Source: Maniola hyperantus
Taxonomy: Eukaryota; Arthropoda; Insecta; Lepidoptera; Nymphalidae
DNA: 64,000 bases
Assembly: GCF_902806685.2 (NCBI RefSeq)
Contig: NC_048542.1
Span: 11,330,533-11,394,532 of the forward strand
Direction: 5' to 3'
A program made the position numbers and the translations under genes. The notes beneath the pieces are model-generated. The model was given only the letters and a program-made list of their open reading frames with translations. It did not search any database and was not told the origin of the DNA. Shown piece after piece: positions 53,779 through 64,000 of the stretch (the stretch's first letter is position 1; every line of letters begins with the position of its first letter).

Positions 53779-56700
53779 CCTTTATATATTTAGATGATTA
53801 CCGAATATACAAAGCAGAAGTGCAATATAAAATATTCTAAACTATATTTATTTAACAAGATAAATTATGATGAGATTTAAAATGACTCCAAAATCTATTA
53901 ATATTTTTTGTATAGCCAGTGTTAGGTAGGTACTGGGGGTTTTCCAACTCTGCATTTTCCGGTCGCCACTCGCTATTCAAGCTCCTTGGGGCCGTAAAGC
54001 CTATTAGTTCTTAAAGCTATGTACTCGGTAAATTACTACTCCAGCTTTGCAACTCATTATGTCTGTTACTCATCTCCTCATTATTATTTAAATTGCGTAG
54101 AGATACTCGGAGCATAGCTCTCTCCGTCACCTGATGAGCCTTGGGCCTTTTTATCAGATCCATGTTTCGTAGTCATAAGTTAAAACTCTCAACCTGACCT
54201 GAAAAACCTTGATTGAATTTTAAGAAAAAGTTAAAATATAAGTTGTTGCAATGTCCTTCCGACCGAATTTCAGCCAGGACGTATCAGTATTGCCACTGAG
54301 GTCAGCCATCTGCGGCAAGATCATACGCAAGACCGACGACTTTATGAGCTTTCCGAGGCACGGGAGTAAAACATAGCTAGTATGTATTGAGAATTTTTGG
54401 GACCTGGGAACTTGGAAATTGAACCCAGGATCTCGTCATCCGCAGTCGAACATCCTAACCATTTGACCAACGATACAATTGTTTTATTATACTTCCCTAT
54501 GAAGTGCATAAAAGTAGCCACACTTTATTTTTCTCTTCAGTCAGTGTGGCTGAGAACTAAACTAAACTAGAACTTCAAATTTCGTCAGACGTTTTAGGGT
54601 TCCAAAGGGTGCCAACGGGACCGTATTACTAAGCTGCCGCTGTATGTCCGCCCATCCGTCCGTATGGAAACCGTAATAGGTAAAGAGTTGAAATTTTCAG
54701 AAAATGACTGTGTATTTCTATTGCTGCTATAACACCAAATACTAAAAATTTCAAAATGACCGTCATGAAAATTAAATAGTACTTAAGTAAAAAAGCGTTG
54801 TTTCTTGTTGATACGGTGGTACGGAGTCCGACTCGCACTTCACATCCACTGATAAGTCACAATCGCGCTGGATGATCCGCCAAATTGGTACTTAACGATT
54901 CCGAGTTTAATTTCTCAAATGAAGTTTGAGTCAGCATTGGATTTGTTCTAACAATTTTGTAGAAAAGCTTCTGTTTTTAACTTTTTATAGAATCTTCGAT
55001 CTTGATTTGCCTTTTACGAAATTACTTTTTGTCATTTTGTCTTACTTGTTAATTAAAATAGGATTTGCCAATTTATTATTTAGTTACCTTTAGGGAAACG
55101 TTTTTCTACTAAAATTTTGTTAGGTTATTCTCTTCCTTTAGTGCTCTTTTTAAGTAGGTAAATAAGTATATAGGTTTGTTTATTGAGAACCCATTAGTGA
55201 CTGGTTGCATTGTTAAAAGACGACTTTTTTATTGAAATGGCCCGTCTATCCATAGATAGTTGTTGTTGTCGTAACTCATTAGTTGCACTGCATGAATATA
55301 TATTAGTTATGTTTATTTTTTACAGATAGGTACACTTAATAATGTTATGAAAAATATTTTTGGTTTTGAGTCTAACTTTAGTGATAAGAAAAGTAAACTT
55401 TCTTTATCAACTCTACCGAAATAAATGAGAAATTTATTTATTTACTAAACTGATTTATTATAAGCAGGTTAACTATAAACTAAGACCTGGTCTTGCCACA
55501 TCTGATAAATTGACCTGTCAAACTTCTTAGCTTTGGGCATATCGACATACTATAGTTGAAATCAACCCAAATCAACCAAAATACCGCAAATCCTCAGAAA
55601 TGCCCAGAGCACTTAGTCCAAAGCCTAGGCTTCGGCTTTTGTCTAACGAGTTTTTGGGACAATCTATAAGTGGCTATAAATGCCTAATTACGAATTTAGA
55701 GTAAATGTTGGGCATTCCTGAGGATTGCCTTGGCCAATTGCGATCTGCCGGCTTTCGACTTTGGACTTTAACACACATAGGTACGATTTAAAACGGACGC
55801 ATGTGAAAATGGAAACGATGACTGATTGTAACCGAAATCTATGGTAACGTGAGCGTAAAAGTTATTTATTAGGCGACGGGAACTCTGTTATTACATCGTA
55901 AATAATATTTATACGCATTACACCATTTAACATCGTCGCCTACGTTATTAGCGTAAATTTTTTACGGACGCAAATTTTTTAAGATATTTCGTAAGGCCCA
56001 TTTTGGGACCGATAAGAAAATTCGAACTTTTAATTATTGCTTTTGGCGAAACAGTTGTATTTTATTTATATCGTTGAGAGTCGATTTGGGGTGTAATGGG
56101 CCGCACCAACATCTTGTCGCCTATCGGCTAAGTCAACCTGCTGAACAACGAATGATGCCCTGACGGCACACGGGCCGTAAACGCCTGACGGCAGTTGCTG
56201 TAGGTACACTAAAACCTGTATAACTTCGCCAAATCAACTATGGAAAGACTCAAAAGAAATGGTAAGTACTATAATAATATACCTTCAGTGGGTATAAATG
56301 TAGGAAAACAGACTCCATCTGGATTGGAAAACCCTAAGTCGAAGATAAAAAAAGATAAAAAGTAACCTATGTCACTCTCCAGCTCCTTAACAACGAGTAT
56401 AACCATGCCAAAACCAGGTTGATCCATTGCTCTGTTATGACGTGATTGAAGGATAAACCAACAACACACACTTTCGCATTTATAATATGAGTAGTGATTT
56501 TTTACATGAGTCTTAATAGCTCAACGGTTAAGGAGCGGACTGAATTCTCTAAGATCGGCGGTTCAAACCTCACCCGTTGCACTATTGTCATACCATAAGG
56601 AAGGGGATTATCAGTCATGACTAACATGGCTAATATTCTTTAAAAAAAAAAGAAACTAAAAAAATATGATGCGAAATGCCAAAAGTATTATTTATGTATT

Positions 56701-57410
56701 TCATACTTTATGAGTCGTGACAGCCTTGGATTTCATCCATCCTATACGAGCAAACACTACGCAATACTCGTCACCTTCACAAAAATAATATCTGACATGA
56801 AAAATACTAATTTATTTATTAGAAGAAAATGCTGAAAGCTGAGCAGCGTTGCAAGAAATTCTGAGAGTTGTTCAGAAAGTGCAACAGTTTTGGAGTTGAA
56901 GTCATCCACGCTCCATTCCCTCAGTGGCCTAGGCTGGGATGATGTTCATATTTTTTAGGGTTCCGTACCCGAAGGGTGATAACGGGACCTTATTACTAAG
57001 CCTGCGCTACCCATCCGCCTGTTTGTCAGGTTCTCTTGAACCGTAGTAGGTAGAGTGTTGAAATTTTTACAAAATGTGTATATATCTATTGCCGCTATAA
57101 CAACAAATAATAAAAAAATAAAAATGGCCGTCATGTCAATTAAAAGAATTGAAAATTACACAATCTTGTACGATGGTACGGAACCCTTCGTGTGCGAGTC
57201 CAACTCGCACTTGACCAGTTTTTTCATAACTGTCTAGATATTTTTCTTTCACACGAAAAATAAATATTTTCAGTGAAAAGAATATTTTATGTCGAGCGAA
57301 GAGGGAATTTATTCGGGTTCTTGTCGTCGGTTTTTTCAGTTCAATACATGGTTTCATGGTCTATATTTCTGCTTTGGTTGGACTATATAGGTATTTCGTG
57401 GATGGTATAT

Positions 57411-57871
57411 ATAAAAATAAAATAAAATAATAAAAATCCTTTAATTCGATCATAAAACACGATCATAATTTGTTAGTATATACACGCCTTAAAAACTAAT
57501 GTTAGTAATCTTATAACTATTTACCTAATCCTAATACTATATCTAAGACAGGCCTGATTAGTCAGCACGTGCACCATATGACAATGGTTCAGGTACTGAC
57601 AATCAAACCTGTCAGCAAATGCCCTCAGGATGCCACTGAAGCTAGCCCGTACCCTGCGCACCAGGGATGTGCACCGTTTACGCATGGTCGTGTAGAAACA
57701 ATCCACATGCGCATCCGCGAACATCCCCGACGCGCTACAGTAACGAGGTAGACCCATTAACATCCTGAACGCATTATTGAACTGAACACGCAGGGCATTG
57801 TACTGCTTCTGCGTGTAGTCCACCCACAGGCTGCTCGTGTAAAAAGAAGTGCAGTAAGCTATATAGGTATC
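57411..57871 (-). pseudogene. Same LINE fragment in unit 3, frame intact
   Basis: The 100-residue translation from the internal ATG at 57823 is identical to that of unit 1, so the two copies either separated very recently or were homogenised. Confidence 0.72.
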
Positions 57872-58635
57872 TCATAGTTTATTATAGTCGTTACATATGA
57901 TTGTTATAGTCGTATCAGTTTTTTTATTTAAATAAACTTATTCAAGTGCTTTCGTTTCGTCAATTTGAATCTATCACTGGTTCGGAATGCCCATCCTACC
58001 GAAACTAGTTCAGATTGTTTTGTATTTGTCTGCATAATATAATTAAATTAAATTAAACTACCTGATGATTCAAAAGCACTTGTAAAAGTTTACTTGAAGA
58101 AACTTAGAAATTGTGCGTGCATTACTTTGGTACTTAGGTAGCTAAAATAAACATTTGAAAGAGTAATGGATTTTCTACGTGATAGACGAAAAAATTACCT
58201 TCATTGAATTTACAATAGTTTTTTTTTTGTGTTTTTATTCAAGTTAGCCCTTGACCAATCTAACCTAAATGTTGAGAGTTTTTCAGAAGCGGATGCAACA
58301 TCGTAAAAGTTTAGAGTCATTTACGCTCCATATCTTTTTATATTTTTGGAGCGGATATTAACATTTTTTTACTACTCTTTAGATATTTTTCTTTGAAAAC
58401 CTTGACGCAAAATGAGGATTGCTATACTTAATATGTTTGACTCCATCATCTTGACTGTTCGTAAATATACTTGTGTGAACGTACCTACCTATGTGAGTAT
58501 CTCTCACATTTTAAAATGTTGGCTGTGTGTCTGTATGTGTGTTTATCCGATAAATGTTTAAATTAAGAGAAGTTTATTTATAGCGCGCTCCAATGTTCCA
58601 ATGCTCCAATCAAATGTTTGAACCAGTGTAACTAA

Positions 58636-58786
58636 CTATAGTCCGCGACAAGTTGAGATTGCAATCGGGGTATGAGGCAGGGGGCGCCCCGCACACCTGC
58701 GCTCGCCCGCACCTTATTAGCGCAAGGGCTGTGCAGGTGTGCAGTGCCCCTCCCCGATTGCCATCTCGACCTGCAGCGTGTTATAG
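58636..58786. mobile_element. GC-rich foldback element (unit 3)
   Basis: Near-identical to unit 1, differing by a base in TAGTCCGCG and in GGTGTGCAG. Confidence 0.78.
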
Positions 58787-61700
58787 ATGGTTTTACAAAT
58801 ATTTGGCCAATTACGGTACCTATTAGTTTCTGTCATGAACGTGAACGGGAAGAACACAGATGTACAAAGAACGTGACTAAACAAGTTTGATTAGTTAATA
58901 TTCGAATGAAAGCTAATAAAGTATTTTATACGGAGAGTACTAGAACTGTGTATGAAGTATAACCCTAATGCAATTTGTATGGGCCAAATACATTGCACGT
59001 TGTGAAATTTTACTTTTTTTGTATGTACGATAATTATTATTTACTCGGATATCAGATTTAATTAAATGATTTTATTTAAACATTGTGAATCGCCGTAGAA
59101 CATGAAAGCTATCCAATTTACGTTATACAGCAAAACTAGGTGTTGCCTTGTCTTGTTATTAATATAGCAAAAGCTAATGTTAGCGGCTACATTGCACTTC
59201 AACACGCCATGTCGTGACTTTAAACATTGCGACTGTGCTGAAGGTGGAAGAACTGCAAATTATTTCAAGATAATAATACTACAATTTTTTACACTCGCCA
59301 CCTGCCCTGGCTTCGTATGGGTAGTTCATTAAAATTTTCATGGGGATCTCTATTTTTTTGAAAATAAAATATAGCCTATGTCACTCAGGAATAATGTAGC
59401 TTTCCATTGGTGAAAGAATATTCAAAATCGGCTTAGGACTTCCAGAGATTACTTAATACAAACAAACTTACAAACTTTACCTCTTTATAACATTATATGT
59501 AGTATACATTGGCTACATAATTATCGTAGCCAACGGCTTACCGTGTTCACTTACTATGATATTAATAACTAGCTTTTGCGCGCGACTATACATTTTATAG
59601 CCCATAGAAATTGAGAATAATGAAGCTATCTATCAGAGAAAAAATTTCGGAATCGGATCATTAGTTACCTCGTACATACAAACTCACAAACTAACTTTTA
59701 CCTCTGATATTAGTATAGATAATAGCCACCGGCCAATAGATAACCAACATTCTACTGTTTCCTGTATTACCACACCTAAAACGTAAGTGAATTATTCTTA
59801 TTCTTCTATGTATCAATTTCTATATCATATACTCGCCACATTTAAATAAAGCAAATCAATTATTGAAATCGATGCAGGTTTGAGAGGTTTACGAAATAAT
59901 TACCAATTCAAATATTACGAGTAAGAAATAGTTTACGAATTTTGAACTGGCTTTTACAATTTTATTTTTTATTATTCGTATATACACAGTTCAATCCACT
60001 CACTCACGCGCATTCTAAATTCGAAGAAGAGAAAATCAAAATTCATTTACGGTGTTTTCGGGTAGCTTTGTTGGTAGACGCTCGCGAAAGCTGCATTTAT
60101 CTTTCGCTTTTATTGCAAAACAAACTTTAGCAAACCTTTGTTTGTATGTATTTCATTACGGGCTAAGGTTTTTAAATTATTATTTATCAGAGGTCACTAG
60201 TGATTGAATATACTTTCGCATTAATACCGCATAATATAGGTACTTAGTTTAAAACTAGTTATTTTATTTTCGTTGAAATAAACTGGCTTTTTTATTTTAA
60301 CTAAAACTAATGAAAATCTGTTGAGATTATTTTAGTTTGGATTTAGTCCAAAAGTATATTTTTGTTGGTGATGGAGGTATGTAATATAATTGGTTACCTA
60401 CCTATTCTTGAAGATAAGATCACAATATTCTTATAAATTTTAAACAGTTTTAAAGAGAGTTAATAATAATCTCTACCGTCTTTTATTTCTCTCAATTTTG
60501 TAAGGGAATATATATTATATGCTTAAAGTCGTTTACCGTCAATAAATTCCGTTTTACATGGAGCCAATATTGCCCGGAATCCCGTAAAACTCTTCCGATC
60601 GCCCCCGCTTATACCGGGTTTATTCATACAGTTTCATTTAGCAGTTTTATTTCAATTTTATAGCTTGTAGTTTTGTTTTCCATTTACGTTACTCTGTCTT
60701 TTGACATGATATTATTTAAATAGCTCAAATAACTTGAGAGTCAAAGCCAGTGTGTGTAAAAATGTTTAATATTTTTTTGAAACATCAAGCACAGAAATAT
60801 GTTGTTTATCAAGATAACATCAAGTTAGTGCTTTGAATTTTAATTAAAAAAAGTTTTCTTCGATAATAACTACTTTGTAGGTATTCTGTACTATACATTA
60901 ATGATGTTACCAAACGCAGGTATAGAAGAAGCAATCCATCAGAGTGTAATCTTCATAATACTGAATCACGGGAAAGAATTCGATACACGAACAGCGGTAA
61001 CGAGTGGAGCGGACGGCCGGCCAATATATCACATAGTAAGTGTTCACAACATTTGTTCTTTGTTAAGGAATTCTTTTCCGCAACGATGCCGCGTTATCCC
61101 TGAGGATTTCATATTTGATACCACACAGTAAGTAACTACGGCGAATAAAATGTCAAAAAAATAAACTGTTCAGAACTCACAGAATCTCACAGAATATCTG
61201 TATACGCTATATTATGAAACGAAAAACTGACTGACTGACCGCTCTATCAACGCATATCTCAACTACTGGACGGATCGGGCTGAAATTTGGCATGCAGATA
61301 CGTTCAGGATCCGCTATGAAGGATTTTTGAAATTCACCCCTAAGGAGTGAAATAGGGGTTTGAAAATTGTGTAGTTTATATACAAAAAAAATATTGTGTC
61401 ATCCTAAACGTTTTTTTTGTGTCATCCAAACGTTTTTGTGTCCCATGTACTGTAGCGCTTTCTGATTTCCCAGCACAACATCCGAGCCGTAGCAATGTAC
61501 AACGAGGCATGGAGCGTAAACAGCTTTAAGCATTGCCAACTCCCCATATAAACTTGCAAAGTTTATCATGGCCGTGACATTTAAGCTAGTACACAAACTA
61601 TGACGTAAAAACATGAATAAATGAATAAATAAACTTTTATTACACACTATACTTACCACAGAACAAAAGAATACAGAAAAGCATCAACAGAGTAAGTTAG

Positions 61701-61976
61701 GTAGAAAGTACCTACAAATTGGCGTCGTTCTTGCTACCACGCAACCAAAGGCATATTATAAGAATACTAGCTTATGCTCGCGACTTCGTCCACGTGGACT
61801 ACAAAAATTTCAAACCCGTATTTCACGCCCTTAGGGGTTGATCGAATTTTCAAAAACCCTTTCTTAGCGGATGCGTACGTCATAATAGCTATCTGCATTT
61901 TCAGCCTGATCCGTCCAGTAGTTTGAGCTGTGCGTTGATAGATCAGTCATCAGTCAGCAGTCAGTCAGTCACTTTT

Positions 61977-63826
61977 CTACACTAATCTACACTAATATTA
62001 TCTACACTAATCTACACTAATATTATAAAGAGGAAAACTTTGTTTGTTTGTTTGTTTGTTTGTTTGTTTGTTTGTTTGTTTGTTTGTTTGTTTGTTTGGT
62101 TGTACTGAATAGGCTCAAAAACTACTGGACCGATTTTAAAAATTCTTTCACCATTCGAAAGCTACATTATCCACGAGTAACATAGGCTATATTTTATTTT
62201 GGAAAAAAATAGGGTTCCGTAAGATATTTGGGTTTTTCGGACACAAGGGTAAAAAATCAACCAGAAAAGTTACTTATTTTGCGTACGCTGCCTAAACTAT
62301 AAAAGATAGAACCATAAAATGTTCTAATTAATTGTAGATCTTATAAATATCTACAAAAAGTCCGCGACACACTATACCCATCTATGTCGAGTGAGGCACA
62401 GCAACCATTTTTTTATTTAAAAATCTTGAATTTTTTTGGACTACATTTAAACGCGTTTATTTTACTCATGCTATTAATCCTTATCAAAATAAATGATTTC
62501 ATCACTAAGAACAGTTTATGGAGATAATATTTGGTCTTTGAATGATTAAAATTGGACGTTTGGTTTTGAAGTTATGGCGAAATTAAAATATTACGATTTC
62601 TGCTGCACGGCCCGTTGTCTACACTAATATTATAAAGAGGAAAACTTTGTTTGTTTGTTTGTTTGTTTGTTTGTTTGTTTGTTTGTTTGTACTGAATAGG
62701 CTCAAAAACTACTGGACCGATTTTAAAAATTCTTTCACCTTTCGAAAGCTACATTATCCACGAGTAACATAGGCTATATTTTATTTTGGAAAAAAATAGG
62801 GTTCCGTAAGATATTTGGGTTTTTCGGACACAAGGTGTAAAAATCAACCAGAAAAGTTACTTATTTTGCGTACGCTGCCTAAACTATAAAAGATAGAACT
62901 ATAAAATGTTCTAATTAATTGTAGATCTTATAAATATCTACAAAAAAGTCCGCGACACACTATACCCATCTATGTCGAGTGAGGCACAGCAACCATTTTT
63001 TTATTTAAAAATCTTGAATTTTTTTTGGACTACATTTAAACGCGTTTATTTTACTCATGCTATTAATCCTTATCAAATAAATGATTTCATCACTAAGAAC
63101 AGTTTATGGAGATAATATTTGGTCTTTGAATGATTAAAATTGGACGTTTGGTTTGAAGTTATGGCGAAATTAAAATATTACGATTTCTGCTGCACGGCCC
63201 GTTGTCTACACTAATCTACACTAATATTATAAAGAGGAAAACTTTGTTTGTTTGTTTGTTTGTTTGTTTGTTTGTTTGTTTGTTTGTTTGTTTGTTTGTT
63301 TGGTTGTACTGAATAGGCTCAAAAACTACTGGACCGATTTTAAAAATTCTTTCACCATTCGAAAGCTACATTATCCACGAGTAACATAGGCTATATTTTA
63401 TTTTGGAAAAAAATAGGGTTCCGTAAGATATTTGGGGTTTTCGGACACAAGGTGTAAAAAATCAACCAGAAAAGTTACTTATTTTGCGTACGCTGCCTAA
63501 ACTATAAAAGATAGAACCATAAAATGTTCTAATTAATTGTAGATCTTATAAATAATATCTACAAAAAAGTCCGCGACACACTATACCCATCTATGTCGAG
63601 TGAGGCACAGCAACCATTTTTTATTTAAAAATCTTGAATTTTTTTGGACTACATTTAAACGCGTTTATTTTACTCATGCTATTAATCCTTATCAAAATAA
63701 ATGATTTCATCACTAAGAACAGTTTATGGAGATAATATTTGGTCTTTGAATGATTAAAATTGGACGTTTGGTTTTGAAGTTATGGCGAAATTAAAATATT
63801 ACGATTTCTGCTGCACGGCCCGTTGT
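61977..63826 (+). repeat. Three head-to-tail H-TTTG monomers (unit 3)
   Basis: The monomers are 61977-62618, 62619-63205 and 63206-63826. The TTTG runs here are the longest and most regular of the three units (for example 63244-63302). The third monomer shares the GGATAGG-free body and the 3' bases TTGTTGTATTGTATATT with unit 1. Confidence 0.9.
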
Positions 63827-63831
63827 TGTAT

Positions 63832-64000
63832 TGTATATTATATAAAGAGGTAATGTCGTTAAGTTTGTTTGTAGGGGGTAATCTTTAGAACTACTGAACC
63901 GATTTTAAAAATTCTTTCACCAGTAGAAGCTACATTATTCCTGAGTGACATAGGCTATACGGGATCTTTAAAAACCTAAATCTACGCGGGCGAAGCCGCG
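63832..64000 (+). mobile_element. Short CTAG-ended element cut by the window end (unit 3)
   Basis: Matches 42701-42879 up to the hairpin GCGGGCGAAGCCGCG; the CTAG lies outside the window. Confidence 0.7.

Larger units (their letters stand above)
43706..54241 (+). repeat. Macro-repeat unit 2 (10.5 kb)
   Basis: It carries the same elements in the same order as unit 1. It has many single-base insertions and deletions relative to units 1 and 3, particularly at 46900-49650, where the LINE frame is broken. The interstitial element at 53451-53598 differs from that of unit 1. Confidence 0.93.
54242..64000 (+). repeat. Macro-repeat unit 3 (incomplete at window end)
   Basis: It matches unit 1 closely over most of its length, including an intact LINE frame. 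Small indels and substitutions cluster at about 60880-61450. About 0.8 kb of the unit lies beyond the window, and further units may follow. Confidence 0.93.

Noticed and set aside
33063..64000. Centromeric or rDNA array.
   Set aside because: No rRNA sequence is present, Lepidoptera have holocentric chromosomes, and the units consist of dispersed transposon fragments.

Overview
The window looks like AT-rich nuclear DNA from a moth or butterfly. It is crowded with short interspersed repeats that I recognise as typically lepidopteran: elements built around CGACTTCGTCCGCG, elements ending in GGTTCCGTA-type motifs, tRNA-derived SINEs and truncated non-LTR retrotransposons. I see no prokaryotic gene organisation, rRNA, functional tRNA or CRISPR array. 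The species cannot be named from this sequence, and all repeat family names used here are descriptive.

One host gene can be read. On the plus strand, five coding exons between 18101 and 25304 join in frame into a 275-residue GNAT acetyltransferase of the insect arylalkylamine N-acetyltransferase (dopamine N-acetyltransferase-like) type. All introns are GT-AG. A polyadenylation signal lies just after the stop codon. The introns carry Helitron-like elements, a SINE fragment, LINE relics, a MITE and a perfect 32-bp hairpin.

From 1 to 18000 and from 25300 to 33060 I find no convincing gene, only repeats and unassigned sequence. Many copies belong to Helitron-like non-autonomous families. In the element's own orientation they start with TC, have a short tandem repeat just inside the 5' end, and end in a GC-rich hairpin followed by CTAG-T. 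I call them H-TGTC, H-GACT and H-TTTG after the microsatellite. Other groups are palindromic elements (5079, 12487, 15886, 22788), a GC-rich foldback family (5945, 15055, 19397 and once in each large unit), and a repeat bounded by GGTTCCGTA and CCGGCCAAGTGCGAGTC motifs.

From 33063 to the window end the sequence is a tandem macro-repeat with a period of about 10.6 kb: unit 1 33063-43705, unit 2 43706-54241, unit 3 54242-64000 (cut by the window). Each unit starts with a minus-strand tRNA-derived SINE, includes a truncated LINE whose reverse-transcriptase C-terminus is readable on the minus strand, and finishes with three head-to-tail H-TTTG monomers of about 0.6 kb followed by short CTAG-ended elements. 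It is therefore a higher-order repeat. The copies differ mainly by one-base insertions and deletions, clustered in unit 2 and in part of unit 3, so long-read consensus error or misassembly must be considered along with real recent amplification.
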